DNA from: Spirosoma aerolatum
Lineage (GTDB): Bacteria > Bacteroidota > Bacteroidia > Cytophagales > Spirosomataceae
DNA length: 64,000 nt
Reading direction: 5' to 3'
Assembly: GCF_002056795.1 (NCBI RefSeq)
Contig: NZ_CP020104.1
Location: 620,001-684,000 of the forward strand
The translations under genes were made by a program, and so were the position numbers. Shown here in pieces: positions 1-8,494 of the stretch. The notes below the pieces were generated by a model. It searched no databases. It worked only from the letters and a program-made list of their open reading frames with translations, and was not told the origin of the DNA. How positions within the stretch are numbered: position 1 is the first letter of the stretch; every line of letters begins with the position of its first letter.

Positions 1-169
1 TTACGAACGTGTAGTTTGGCGCGTTTTCGATGTCGGTCAGGTTTGCCAGGTTACCGGCATAGGTCAGCGCATCGAGGTTATAAATCTGGTACTCTGGGTA
101 TTTCGTTACGAACAGGCGCACCACATGCGACCCGATAAAGCCGGCTCCACCGGTAATTAAAAGTTTCAT
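1..169 (-). CDS. rfbB: dTDP-glucose 4,6-dehydratase, N-terminal part (cut by window edge)
   Basis: Only the first 56 codons lie in the window; the rest continues beyond position 1. The ATG is at 167-169 and the protein opens with MKLLITGGAGFIGSHVV, the Rossmann NAD-binding GxxGxxG loop of extended short-chain dehydrogenases. It continues with YNLDALTYAGNLANL, typical of RmlB, where Asp and the following Thr/Tyr contact NAD. RmlB converts dTDP-glucose to dTDP-4-keto-6-deoxyglucose in the dTDP-rhamnose pathway. It follows galE by 33 bases on the same strand, so the two are probably co-transcribed for nucleotide-sugar supply. Another NDP-sugar epimerase is possible because only the cofactor end is visible. 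Confidence 0.8.
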   Translation of the reverse strand, partial: MKLLITGGAGFIGSHVVRLFVTKYPEYQIYNLDALTYAGNLANLTDIENAPNYTFV

Positions 170-202
170 TTTAGTTTGGTTTATAAGCTTCAGCCTACCG
201 TT

Positions 203-1234
203 TTAACTAATCTTTTGCTGCCAGCGCCAGGCATCGCGCAACGAGTCGGCCAGAGAACGCCTTGCGGTCCAGCCCAGTACCTGATTCGCTTTCGATACAT
301 CGGCATATACCTGTTCTACATCGCCGGGCCGACGGGGGCCCAGTACATAGTTTAGCTTAACGCCAGTGGCTTCTTCAAACGTTTTGATCACATTCAGAAC
401 GGTTTCTCCACGCCCTGTACCGATATTAATGACGTCGTAACTTGCCGTTTCGTCACTTTCGATTAGTTTTCGGAGCGCCTGAACGTGGGCATCCGCCAAG
501 TCCATCACATCGATGTAGTCGCGGATACACGTACCATCGGGTGTGTTGTAATCGGATCCATACACCGTCAGACTGGAGCGAATACCGGCGGCTGTTTGGG
601 TAATGAATGGGACCAGATTGGCCGGAACACCGAGAGGCAGTTCACCGATTTCGGCCGATGGATGAGCACCGATTGGATTAAAATACCGAAGCGCAAAGGC
701 TTTGACCGGCGTTTGAGCCCGTACCGTATCGCGAATGATATCTTCCCCGATGGATTTGGTATTGCCGTAGGGGGATTGAGCTGGAAGCCGTGGTGTTGCT
801 TCTGTGACAGGTAGATGTTCAGGCTGGCCGTATACGGTGCAGGACGACGAAAATACGAAGTTGCGTATGTTGTACTTCGGCATCAGCTCCAGTAGGAGCA
901 TTAGCGAGTCGAGATTATTTCGGTAATATTTCAGCGGTTTTGCTACCGACTCACCCACGGCTTTAAAAGCGGCAAAATGAATGACGCCCAAAGGTGATTC
1001 TTTCTGAAATATATCGTTCATGGCGGCTGCATCGTTGCAGTCGACCGGGTAGCAGGTTACATCTCGACCCAGAATGGCCCGCAGGCCATCGAGCGCCGAG
1101 CGTTCGGAATTCGAAAAGTCGTCGACAATAACCGGTTCAAAACCAGCTTCAACCAACGAAACAACCGTGTGGGAGCCAATAAAACCAGCGCCACCAGTAA
1201 CCAGAATTTTGGAGGAATTATCTGTAGGAGTCAA
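203..1234 (-). CDS. galE: UDP-glucose 4-epimerase
   Basis: Extended SDR epimerase interconverting UDP-glucose and UDP-galactose. Visible are the NAD loop GGAGFIGSH, the VDDFSNS segment after beta-2, and the catalytic SSSCTVYG with YGNTKSIGE (Tyr-x3-Lys). The C-terminal GPRRPGDVEQVYADVSKA is characteristic of GalE. Length from this start is 343 residues, the usual family size. The frame is open back to a TTG at 1375, but that would add 47 unrelated residues and include a TAnnTTTG promoter box at 1291-1298, so I prefer the TTG at 1232-1234 just before the conserved start. There is no clear Shine-Dalgarno. It is followed by rfbB in the same direction. Confidence 0.85.
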   Translation of the reverse strand: MTPTDNSSKILVTGGAGFIGSHTVVSLVEAGFEPVIVDDFSNSERSALDGLRAILGRDVTCYPVDCNDAAAMNDIFQKESPLGVIHFAAFKAVGESVAKPLKYYRNNLDSLMLLLELMPKYNIRNFVFSSSCTVYGQPEHLPVTEATPRLPAQSPYGNTKSIGEDIIRDTVRAQTPVKAFALRYFNPIGAHPSAEIGELPLGVPANLVPFITQTAAGIRSSLTVYGSDYNTPDGTCIRDYIDVMDLADAHVQALRKLIESDETASYDVINIGTGRGETVLNVIKTFEEATGVKLNYVLGPRRPGDVEQVYADVSKANQVLGWTARRSLADSLRDAWRWQQKIS

Positions 1235-1290
1235 ACCGTTTTTTAGGAAAATTTTGTTGCTATAGTAGCATAGCGACTCGTAAAACCAGA

Positions 1291-1298
1291 CAAAAGTA
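1291..1298 (-). promoter_or_regulatory. Putative -7 promoter box for galE
   Basis: On the minus strand these bases read TACTTTTG, an exact match to the Bacteroidota -7 consensus TAnnTTTG. It lies about 57 bases upstream of the preferred galE start. No good TTG -33 box is seen at the right distance, so this is moderate evidence. If used, the longer galE reading frame would not be fully transcribed. Confidence 0.4.
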
Positions 1299-1364
1299 GT
1301 ATATTCAGGAGGTTTACGAAAGCAGTTTTTATTGTGAGGTAATTCTCTCAGGCGGTATAAACGA

Positions 1365-2237
1365 ATGAACGACAACGAATTGAAAGCCCTAATCTCGCTC
1401 CTAGACGATGAGGACCCGGAGGTGGTGGAGCATGTCGAACAGCGAATTCGGCAGATAGGGGGACAAATGATTCCGCTTTTGGAAACAGAATGGGAGGGGA
1501 GCTTTAATTCTGCACTGCAAAAACGGATTGAAGAACTGATTCATGACCTTCAATATGAATCCGTTCTGGAACGAATGCGCGACTGGAAAAACGGTGGCGC
1601 CATGGATTTGCTGGAAGGATTGTGGATCGTTGCTACCTATCAGTATCCTGACCTATCGCTGGCTAAACTTCGGCAGGATGTCGAGCAGTTGTTCTACGAT
1701 GTGTGGGTCGATTTTAAAGTCGATATGCATCCCGACGAACAAATCAAGGCTATGAATACGGCCTTTTTCTCGAAACTGAAATTCGCGCCCAACACAAAGC
1801 ATTTTCACTCGCCAGCCAACTCGATGATCAATCAGGTACTCGAATCGCGACGGGGTAATCCCATCACGCTTTGTGTGCTATATATGCTCATTGCCCGTCG
1901 ACTGAATCTACCGGTGTATGGAGTCAACCTCCCCAATCTGTTTGTGCTTACTTATAAAACCAATGGGGTACAGTTCTACATCAATGTGTTTAATCGGGGG
2001 TTGGTGTTTACGACGAAAGATATTGACCAGTACATCGACCAGTTGAATATTCAGCGGCTGGATGCCTTTTATCAACCCTGTACCAATACCGATATTGTCC
2101 GGCGGGTACTGCGCAACCTAACGCTGGCGTTTGAAAAAAATGGCGATACGGATCGGGTACAGGAGGTCGAAAAAATTATGGCTGCCGTTCGCGACGACGG
2201 CGATGGATTACCCTTGTCCGATTATACGCAGCGGTAG
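1365..2237 (+). CDS. Transglutaminase-like (SirB1-type) protein
   Basis: A 290-residue cytoplasmic protein without signal peptide. The N-terminal ~90 residues look like helical HEAT-type repeats (LISLLDDEDPEVVEHVEQRI). The C-terminal ~200 residues resemble the Transglut_core2/SirB1 family: LEGLWIVATYQYPD, then NSMINQVLESRRGNPITLCVLYMLIARRLNLPVYGVNLP, where the transglutaminase-like Cys is in TLCVLY. The usual His region is less obvious, so catalysis is uncertain. Biochemical function is unknown for this family in Bacteroidota. The ATG start gives a short divergent overlap with the long galE frame but not with the preferred galE start. Confidence 0.7.
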   Translation: MNDNELKALISLLDDEDPEVVEHVEQRIRQIGGQMIPLLETEWEGSFNSALQKRIEELIHDLQYESVLERMRDWKNGGAMDLLEGLWIVATYQYPDLSLAKLRQDVEQLFYDVWVDFKVDMHPDEQIKAMNTAFFSKLKFAPNTKHFHSPANSMINQVLESRRGNPITLCVLYMLIARRLNLPVYGVNLPNLFVLTYKTNGVQFYINVFNRGLVFTTKDIDQYIDQLNIQRLDAFYQPCTNTDIVRRVLRNLTLAFEKNGDTDRVQEVEKIMAAVRDDGDGLPLSDYTQR

Positions 2238-2239
2238 CA

Positions 2240-2310
2240 TTTTAATGCATAATGAACAATGGATAAACTGCATCTGAAGAGAATTATCCATTGTTCATTA
2301 TGCATTAAAA
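2240..2310. terminator. 27-bp perfect inverted repeat, bidirectional terminator
   Basis: Arms 2240-2266 and 2284-2310 are perfect 27-bp reverse complements with a 17-base loop. The repeat sits between two convergent genes, and its right arm contains the stop codon of the phosphopantetheinyl transferase gene at 2305-2307. The hairpin would end in T-rich sequence in both directions. Confidence 0.7.
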
Positions 2311-2931
2311 CGCTATCGCCAGCAATCCGGGGCCGGTTTTAAAACATCGGATAGTTAGTTCCTCTTCGTGATCGGGTAGGCGGACATGCCCTATTAGTTG
2401 GCTGGCATCGTCGGCAAATGGCTCAACGTGCAGATGTTCCCGAAAGGTGAGTTGCCGTTTGCCATAGAGTTTATAAAGTGCCTCTTTAGCGCACCAGTAT
2501 ACAGCCAGCCGATGCGGATTTCCGGCGGCATGGGCAATCTCGTCGGCCGATAACACGCGGGGGACAACGCGCGTGAACTGATCACGGACCGGCTCAATAT
2601 CGATTCCTACAGGTCGTGATCGGTGGAGAATAGCGGCCGCCCATCCACTTGTATGCGATAAGGAAATATGCCAGGGCGACCCGATCAGGTGCGGTTTTCC
2701 ATACTCATCTTTTTGCAGGCCAACGTACAATACGCCCTGAGCCTCGGTCAACTGCTGAATAGCCACACGGCAGGCCAGCCATTCTACTCGTTGAGCGGGG
2801 TGGGTGATACTGGCTAGTTCGCTCTCTTCCGCAACCGTAAGCGGTAGATTTTCCCTGAGAGCTTGTTCATCATCGGTGATCGCCCGGAGGGTGGCGATGC
2901 AGTCGCTGTTTATGTTTATCTGAAAAGTCAC
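2305..2931 (-). CDS. 4'-phosphopantetheinyl transferase superfamily protein (Sfp type)
   Basis: Transfers phosphopantetheine from CoA to a carrier-protein serine. The two signature motifs are present: VGIDIEP (about residues 112-118, Mg-binding Asp and Glu) and WCAKEALYKLYG (about residues 146-157). HISLSHTSGWAAA precedes them as in Sfp-type enzymes. The length of 208 residues fits the two-subdomain Sfp/EntD class rather than AcpS. No biosynthetic gene cluster is adjacent, so it may serve fatty-acid ACP or a distant polyketide or peptide synthase. It is convergent with the transglutaminase-like gene. Confidence 0.85.
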   Translation of the reverse strand: MTFQININSDCIATLRAITDDEQALRENLPLTVAEESELASITHPAQRVEWLACRVAIQQLTEAQGVLYVGLQKDEYGKPHLIGSPWHISLSHTSGWAAAILHRSRPVGIDIEPVRDQFTRVVPRVLSADEIAHAAGNPHRLAVYWCAKEALYKLYGKRQLTFREHLHVEPFADDASQLIGHVRLPDHEEELTIRCFKTGPGLLAIAF

Positions 2932-3044
2932 AAATCAAAAGTCGGAAGTAGCTGAACAAAAAGAAAGGTTTACGACCTTTGATTCGCTAGTTTGATGATT
3001 AGGCGCCTGAATCGTTGATCGTCAAACCAAAATTACATTGCAAC

Positions 3045-3943
3045 GTGATCGTAGAAAAGATTGATACTTTCGGTGGGCATCGCGACTGCGTTTATACACT
3101 CGAACAGGCATCGGCCCCGAACCTGTTTTTTTCGGCGGGGGGGATGGACAAATTGTCGAGTGGCGACTCGACCGCCCTGATCTGGGAAGACTGGTAGCGA
3201 GCGTACCAGCCTCTGTGTATGCGCTGGCTTTTCAGCCGACAACAGGTTTATTATGGGTTGGACAGAATTATGAGGGAATCCACTGGATCGACCCTGTTCA
3301 GAAACAGCAGATACATTCACTAAAAATTACATCGGCTGCTATCTTCGACATCAAGATTTATAAGCAGGACGCCTTCGTTGCTCTTTCCGACGGAGTTGTG
3401 ATTGTGCTGGATGCCAATCAGTTCGTAGTGCGGAAACACTTGAAAGCCTCTGGCCAATCGGCGCGTTGTATTACCGTAAACCCGGTGGAGCGGGAGTTTG
3501 CCGTAGGCTATAGCGATTATAACATTCGTATTTTCGATCTGGAAACATATGAACTCAAGCGAACGATTTCAGGTCATACCAACTCGGTGTTCACGGTCGC
3601 TTATTCGCCCGACTTTCGGTATCTGCTCACGGCCGGGCGCGATGCCCATCTGAAGGTATGGGATGTCGAGAATGGGTACGCGTTACAACATACCATTGTT
3701 GCCCATATGTTTGCGATCAATCATCTAGTGTTCAGTTCCGACGGGCGGTATCTGGCTACGGCAAGCATGGATAAGTCTATTAAGATCTGGAATGCCGAAA
3801 CGTATCGGCTATTGAAAGTAGTTGACCGGGCTCGTCATGCAGGTCATGGTACATCGGTCAATAAGCTGTTATGGATTGATTCGCACCAACTGGTATCGGG
3901 CAGCGATGATCGTACGATTTCGGTATGGAAATTGTCGGAATAG
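3045..3943 (+). pseudogene. WD40-repeat protein gene with one-base frameshift
   Basis: Two overlapping frames together encode one beta-propeller of about 300 residues. The 5' part reads IVEKIDTFGGHRDCVYTLE up to FFSAGG; the 3' part begins DGQIVEWRLDRPDLG and runs to the stop at 3941-3943. They are joined at a run of seven G at 3137-3143; eight G would give one continuous frame. Later blades are clear: GHTNSVFTVAYSPDFRYLLT, then SMDKSIKIWN and SGSDDRTISVWK. The start is uncertain (GTG 3045 or TTG 3015). The lesion could be a real -1 mutation, slippage at the G run, or a sequencing error. The protein would be a cytoplasmic scaffold of unknown partner. Confidence 0.7.
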
Positions 3944-4056
3944 TTATCGGTTAAATAGGAATCTCCTATTTTTCAGGCTATTTTTTGTAAAATACGTGGA
4001 ATGGCTGTTATTTCACCATTATTGGTATCAATAAATTCTAAAATCGTAGCGCACCA

Positions 4057-4932
4057 ATGAAAATTACGCCTATCGAAATCCGGCAGCACACATTTGAGAA
4101 AGGGTTGCGCGGTTATAAATCCGAAGACGTTGACGCCTTTTTGGTTTCGTTATCTCAGGAATGGGAACGTGTAACGGGGGAATATAAAATGCTGAAAATG
4201 CAGCTTGAGTTAGCTGAAAAAGAGCTAGGTAAACTCAAGGAGATCGAAATGACACTTTTCCGAACCTTGAAAACCGCCGAGGAAAATAGTGCCAATATTA
4301 CCGAACAGGCCAACAAAGCAGGAGAAAAATATATTGCCGATGCCAAACAGAAAGCGGATGAGATCATCGCCGATGCCCGCAAACGGTCGGCGTTGATGGT
4401 TCAGGACGCTGAAAATCAGGCACGCTATCTGAAAGATAATATTCTCAACGACCTGAAATCGCTGGAACATGACTTTAAAGCCCTGGAAGGGTATAAAGAA
4501 AATCTGGCGTCTCAGATTCGATTATTAGCCAGTAATGCGGTAGATAGCGTAGACCGATTTGAGAAGAAATTCAGCAAGCAGAATCTGAAAGGTAAAATCG
4601 ACGAGGTGTCAAGTCAGATTAAAGATGAGCTAAAGGAAGCTGATACTAAACCCACTGCCGAAACATCGGACGACGTTAAGACGGAGCCGGTCAGTAGTGC
4701 GGATGCAAGCGAATTGCCTCCTCTTGTTGATCGGGAAGAGTCAATTCCAGAAGCGATTCCAGACGATAAAGATATCCTGGAAAAGTTGGATGATGCTATT
4801 CAGGAAACCCAGTCAGAGCATACCAATGTCACTGTACCGGAGTCTGTTCTGGAAGAAGCAACAACTCCAGAGCCAGAAGCTTCCGAAGAGGCTCCTGTAA
4901 AGAAAGGCGGATCATTCTTCGACCAGATTTAA
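4057..4932 (+). CDS. DivIVA domain-containing protein
   Basis: A 291-residue coiled-coil protein. The N-terminal ~60 residues match the DivIVA/GpsB membrane-targeting domain: ITPIEIRQHTFEKGLRGYKSE followed by DVDAFL. A long, charged coiled coil follows (about residues 35-175, with ADAKQKADEIIADARKRS). The C-terminal third is acidic and Pro/Glu-rich and probably disordered, ending GGSFFDQI. DivIVA proteins recognise curved membrane at poles or septa. In Bacteroidota the role is not established, so cell-division function is inference. It is followed 56 bases later by folB on the same strand. Confidence 0.85.
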   Translation: MKITPIEIRQHTFEKGLRGYKSEDVDAFLVSLSQEWERVTGEYKMLKMQLELAEKELGKLKEIEMTLFRTLKTAEENSANITEQANKAGEKYIADAKQKADEIIADARKRSALMVQDAENQARYLKDNILNDLKSLEHDFKALEGYKENLASQIRLLASNAVDSVDRFEKKFSKQNLKGKIDEVSSQIKDELKEADTKPTAETSDDVKTEPVSSADASELPPLVDREESIPEAIPDDKDILEKLDDAIQETQSEHTNVTVPESVLEEATTPEPEASEEAPVKKGGSFFDQI

Positions 4933-4988
4933 TGGAGTGTGGGTAAGCCCCGCCACGAACTATGCGGGTTTTCGGCTCGCGCTAGAAA

Positions 4989-5339
4989 ATGGGAACAATT
5001 GCGTTAGAAGGACTTGAGTTTTTCTCCTATCACGGATTTTACGACGAAGAACAGAAGATTGGTAATAAATATTCCGTTGACATACTCGTAACAACCGATT
5101 TTTCGGAGGCAGCGCGTCGGGATCGTTTGAGTGATACCGTTAGTTACGAAGACTTATACCGGATCACAGCGGATGTGATGAAACAACCGGCTAGGTTACT
5201 CGAGCATATTGCTCATCAGATTATTCAGGAAATACGAATCCGCTACAACAGTTTAGAAGCTGTTGAAGTAAGCGTTTCGAAATTTAATCCACCCATTGGC
5301 GGAGTATGTCACCGGGCCCGGATTACGATGAAAGGGTAA
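4989..5339 (+). CDS. folB: Dihydroneopterin aldolase
   Basis: 116 residues, the full length of the FolB family. It opens GTIALEGLEFFSYHGFYDEE, with the YHG motif and the Glu of the pterin site, and has LLEHIAHQI in the position of the second conserved Glu region. The end, VSVSKFNPPIGGVCHRARI, carries the conserved KxxPP. It converts 7,8-dihydroneopterin to 6-hydroxymethyl-dihydropterin and glycolaldehyde in folate synthesis. The gene stands after divIVA with a gap of 56 bases and ends in a very long hairpin. Confidence 0.9.
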   Translation: MGTIALEGLEFFSYHGFYDEEQKIGNKYSVDILVTTDFSEAARRDRLSDTVSYEDLYRITADVMKQPARLLEHIAHQIIQEIRIRYNSLEAVEVSVSKFNPPIGGVCHRARITMKG

Positions 5340-5345
5340 AAGTTG

Positions 5346-5442
5346 GCATTAGGAGCAAGGGGTTAGTAGTGAGAATGGCGGACGCGTAAGCAAAAACATT
5401 ACGCGTCCGCCATTCTCACTACTAACCCCTTGCTCCTAATGC
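5346..5442. terminator. 44-bp perfect inverted repeat between folB and ytxJ
   Basis: Arms 5346-5389 and 5399-5442 are perfect reverse complements over 44 bp with a 9-base loop. This is far longer than a normal intrinsic terminator and lies exactly between two convergent genes, four bases from the ytxJ stop. Function as a bidirectional terminator is inferred. Confidence 0.65.
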
Positions 5443-5446
5443 TTTG

Positions 5447-5791
5447 TTAAACTGCCTGCTGCAATCCGGCGAAAGAGATTGACATATGCGAGGCATCATA
5501 AATACAAGTGCCGTTCTTGATCAGCAACACTTGCGGTGACTCGTGCTCAACCCCGAAATCGTGCTCTATTTTATTGGAGAGAGGTTTATTGGCCAGCAAA
5601 TCAAGATAATAGGCCTTAACCCCGAGCTGGTCGTTCCAGTTACGTTCCATCCGACTGAGTGCCATGTGGCTGATGGAGCAACTGGTACTATGTTTGAAAA
5701 TCATCACTGGACGCTTAACCGATTCCTCTTTGATTGTATCAAGCTGAGCTTCACTTGTTAACTTATTCCAATTCATTGTATCAACATGCAT
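5447..5791 (-). CDS. ytxJ: Bacilliredoxin, YtxJ (DUF2847) family
   Basis: A thioredoxin-fold protein of 114 residues. The active site is HSTSCSISHMA, a monothiol TCSIS motif as in YtxJ/BrxC, which remove bacillithiol from proteins. A cis-Pro region follows at HESPQVLLIKNG. The other possible ATG is five codons in, at MNWNKLT. Presence implies that the host makes bacillithiol, which is common in Cytophagales. An 18-bp AT-only palindrome (5804-5821) lies just upstream of the start. Confidence 0.85.
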   Translation of the reverse strand: MHVDTMNWNKLTSEAQLDTIKEESVKRPVMIFKHSTSCSISHMALSRMERNWNDQLGVKAYYLDLLANKPLSNKIEHDFGVEHESPQVLLIKNGTCIYDASHMSISFAGLQQAV

Positions 5792-5830
5792 TCTGTTGAT
5801 ATAAAATTAATATATTAATTTAAAAGTTCG

Positions 5831-6139
5831 CTAATTCTCGGGTGTGTATCGCAACTTTTCGGCCATTTCGGGAGAGATGGCTTCTGAGTATGTGCCGTAT
5901 GCATCAACTAATGTACCTTTATCGCCATTCTGGGCTTCGATGGCATAAAGAACCGTCTCATCGCCTGGATCAGTCATCCCTTCAAAGCGATAGACCTCCA
6001 CAATGTCGAAGTCAGCGGGTTGTAGCTCGATACTGTCCGACTGGCAATACAAACAATCGGGTTTCAGGTTGTAATCTTTCGTAAATCCTTGTTGACGGAG
6101 TCCTTCCAGAGCGTCGGTCAATGTGTCGTAGGCTTTCAT
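5831..6139 (-). CDS. Small conserved protein, often misnamed phosphoribosylpyrophosphate synthetase
   Basis: A 102-residue acidic protein without signal or membrane segment. The sequence MKAYDTLTDALEGLRQQGFT and LKPDCLYCQSDSIELQP is typical of a small Bacteroidota family sometimes labelled phosphoribosylpyrophosphate synthetase. It has none of the PRPP synthetase motifs and is far too short. It holds a CxxC pair (CLYC). Function is unknown. It is divergent from waaA, whose start lies about 35-60 bases away. Confidence 0.65.
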   Translation of the reverse strand: MKAYDTLTDALEGLRQQGFTKDYNLKPDCLYCQSDSIELQPADFDIVEVYRFEGMTDPGDETVLYAIEAQNGDKGTLVDAYGTYSEAISPEMAEKLRYTPEN

Positions 6140-6173
6140 AACAGGAGGTTTGCGTAGTAGTTCGTAGCTTTGT

Positions 6174-7436
6174 TTGTGTAATCAACCGCATATTAGCTTG
6201 TTTTCGGGACTTTATAACGCAGGGATTCTTGTTTTTCAGCAACTCGTGAAGTTGGCTGCTCGTTTCAATCCAAAAGCGCGTCTGTGGAATGAGGGCCGAC
6301 GCGATTGGGCCGAGAAACTGACGGTAATGCTGGCAGGTAACACAAGCCCTGTTGTTTGGTTTCATGCCGCTTCGCTGGGTGAGTTTGAACAGGGCAGGCC
6401 CGTCATGGAAGCGTTTCGAAAGACCTATCCAGCTTATAAAATCCTGTTGACATTCTTTTCGCCTTCGGGCTATGAGGTACGAAAAAACTATGATGGTGCC
6501 GATTATATCCTCTATCTGCCAGCCGATACACCGTCAAATGCTCGTCAGTTTGTGGAGATCGTAAAGCCTCAACTAGCGTTTTTTATCAAATATGAGTTCT
6601 GGTATAACTACCTTCGGGAACTGAATCGGGCGGCAGTACCAACCATTTCATTTTCTGCGATTTTCAGGCCTGATCAGCTTTTTTTTAAACCGTATGGCGG
6701 CTTTTATCGGTCCCTGCTTCGCTACTTCGACCATATTCTGGTACAGAATCAGGAGTCGCTGGATTTGTTAAAACAACTTGACCTAAAACAGTGTACACTG
6801 GCGGGCGATACGCGCTTCGATCGGGTGGCGCAGGTAGCTGCAGCGAAGCAGGAAATTCCCCTGGCTCAACGCTTTAAGAACAACCAGCTGGTTCTCGTCG
6901 TGGGGAGTGCCTGGCCGGAAGACATGCATGTAATAATTCCCTTTCTGAATGCATTCGATAAGCCTTTAAAAGCAATAATTGCCCCGCATGAGATTCAGGA
7001 AGCCGAGATAGAACAATGGCGTACCTTACTGAAAAAATCGTCGATCCGTTTTTCGCAGGCAAGTGCTGCTGATGCTTCGCGAGCCGAAATCCTTTTCATC
7101 GACAACGTGGGCATGCTTTCTTCTTTGTACCAGTACGGCGAATTTGCGTTTATTGGCGGTGCTTTCAAGCAGGGTTTGCATAACATCCTGGAAGCGGCTA
7201 CGTTTGGTATGCCTCTATTTTTTGGCCCTGCGTATAGTAAATACCAGGAGGCTGTCGATTTAGTAGCCGAAGGGGCTGCTTTCCCGGTTAGCACGACAAC
7301 TGAACTAATGACAGCATTCTCCCGGCAATACAGCAATCCGGCAGAGGCTGCCCGGATCAGTCGTCAATATGTGCAACGGAACATTGGCGCAACGGCAAAG
7401 GTTATGCAGGTGGTAGAACAAATAAAGAGTGAATGA
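6174..7436 (+). CDS. waaA: 3-deoxy-D-manno-octulosonic acid (Kdo) transferase
   Basis: A GT30-family glycosyltransferase that adds Kdo to lipid IVA at the inner membrane. Family features: a hydrophobic N-terminal anchor (LYNAGILVFQQLVKLAARF), NPKARLWNEGRRDW, VVWFHAASLGEFEQGRPV with the catalytic Glu, KYEFWYNYLREL, and GGAFKQGLHNILEAATFGMP near the sugar-nucleotide site. About 420 residues, the normal size. The start is uncertain: the frame opens with TTG at 6174, but a TAGCTTTG promoter-like box at 6165-6172 would favour a later TTG such as 6198. It is followed by rsgA. Confidence 0.88.
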   Translation: MCNQPHISLFSGLYNAGILVFQQLVKLAARFNPKARLWNEGRRDWAEKLTVMLAGNTSPVVWFHAASLGEFEQGRPVMEAFRKTYPAYKILLTFFSPSGYEVRKNYDGADYILYLPADTPSNARQFVEIVKPQLAFFIKYEFWYNYLRELNRAAVPTISFSAIFRPDQLFFKPYGGFYRSLLRYFDHILVQNQESLDLLKQLDLKQCTLAGDTRFDRVAQVAAAKQEIPLAQRFKNNQLVLVVGSAWPEDMHVIIPFLNAFDKPLKAIIAPHEIQEAEIEQWRTLLKKSSIRFSQASAADASRAEILFIDNVGMLSSLYQYGEFAFIGGAFKQGLHNILEAATFGMPLFFGPAYSKYQEAVDLVAEGAAFPVSTTTELMTAFSRQYSNPAEAARISRQYVQRNIGATAKVMQVVEQIKSE

Positions 7437-7474
7437 GCGAAATCCAAACATCGCCTTTCAGCTATTCACTCTTT
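7424..7474. repeat. Inverted repeat around the waaA stop codon
   Basis: The 11-mer AAAGAGTGAAT at 7424-7434 is repeated in inverse at 7464-7474, followed by more CTTT-type repeats to 7490. It overlaps the end of waaA and lies upstream of the preferred rsgA start. It may be an attenuator or a weak terminator. Confidence 0.35.
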
Positions 7475-7495
7475 CACTCTTTCGCTCTTTACATT

Positions 7496-8422
7496 TTGCA
7501 ACACGGATTAATAATTCGCTCTACAGGCTCCTGGTACGACATCCGTTCCATTGACGGCCACGTTTACCAAGGGCGGCTGAAGGGTAAATTCAAGATTAAA
7601 GGTCTCAAAGTTACGAACCCGATTGCTGTGGGTGATAAAGTAACCTTTGACGTTGAGGATGAAGCCGAAAATACGGCTGTCATTACCGACATTGCGCCCC
7701 GCGAAAATTATATAATCCGGCAGTCAGTCCATAAAACGGCTCATGGTCATATTCTGGCGGCCAACATTGATCAGGCTGTATTACTGGCAACATTGACATT
7801 ACCACGAACCTCATTAGGGTTTGTTGATCGTTTTCTGGTGTCGGCAGAGTCGTTTCGGATTCCGACTACCCTTGTTTTCAACAAAACCGATATTCTGAAC
7901 GACGAAGGACTGGCCTATCAGCAAGAGATTATGGACATGTATGAGCAAATCGGCTATCAGTGTCTGGCTACGTCGGCTACCGAAGGTGAAGGTGTTGATG
8001 CGTTTCGGCAACTGCTCGATCACAAAGTGACTCTTCTGTCAGGGCATTCGGGAGTTGGGAAATCATCGCTCGTAAACGCTATTTCTCCCGACCTGAACTT
8101 GCGTACTAACGAAGTGTCGACCTTTGCCAATAAAGGGGTTCATACGACAACCTTCGCCGAAATGTTTGAGCTAGCGCCCGATACATTTATCATCGATACG
8201 CCCGGTATTAAGGAGTTGGGGCTGATCGATACGGAAAAAGAAGAGATCAGTCATTATTTCCCTGAAATGCGCGATCGGCTAAATCAGTGTCGATTTCATA
8301 ACTGCCTGCATATCAACGAGCCAGGATGTGCCGTCAAAGATGCCGTTGCCGAAGGTGAAATAGCGGAAAGCCGTTATCTAAGCTATCTGAGCATGATGGA
8401 GGGTAGTGACAACCGGCGATAA
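7496..8422 (+). CDS. rsgA: Ribosome small-subunit-dependent GTPase A
   Basis: A circularly permuted GTPase that helps mature the 30S subunit. From this TTG start it has 308 residues, the normal size. An OB fold comes first (LIIRSTGSWYDI to VITDIAP). The GTPase motifs then appear in permuted order: G4 NKTD, G5 TSAT, G1 GHSGVGKSS, G2/G3 TTTF and DTPG. The C-terminal zinc knuckle is C-x5-H-x-C-x6-C (CRFHNCLHINEPGC is its core). An ATG at 7433 overlaps the waaA stop (ATGA) and would add 21 low-complexity residues; homology to the family favours the later start. Confidence 0.88.
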   Translation: MQHGLIIRSTGSWYDIRSIDGHVYQGRLKGKFKIKGLKVTNPIAVGDKVTFDVEDEAENTAVITDIAPRENYIIRQSVHKTAHGHILAANIDQAVLLATLTLPRTSLGFVDRFLVSAESFRIPTTLVFNKTDILNDEGLAYQQEIMDMYEQIGYQCLATSATEGEGVDAFRQLLDHKVTLLSGHSGVGKSSLVNAISPDLNLRTNEVSTFANKGVHTTTFAEMFELAPDTFIIDTPGIKELGLIDTEKEEISHYFPEMRDRLNQCRFHNCLHINEPGCAVKDAVAEGEIAESRYLSYLSMMEGSDNRR

Positions 8423-8430
8423 GGTACAGA

Positions 8431-8493
8431 TGTATGATGTAGGGTGTATGATGTATGTACTAACAAAATACATCATACACCCTACATCATACA
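8431..8493. terminator. 26-bp perfect inverted repeat between rsgA and the Uma2 gene
   Basis: Arms 8431-8456 and 8468-8493 are perfect reverse complements (26 bp, 11-base loop) between convergent genes. Each arm is itself a near tandem repeat of TGTATGATGTA. Confidence 0.6.
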
Positions 8494-8494
8494 G

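Noticed and set aside
3033..3320. 95-codon frame antisense to the WD40 gene
   Set aside because: Shadow of the repeat-encoding strand with no domain.
5804..5821. 18-bp AT-only palindrome upstream of ytxJ as an operator
   Set aside because: AT-only palindromes occur by chance in AT-rich gaps; no second copy and no promoter match.
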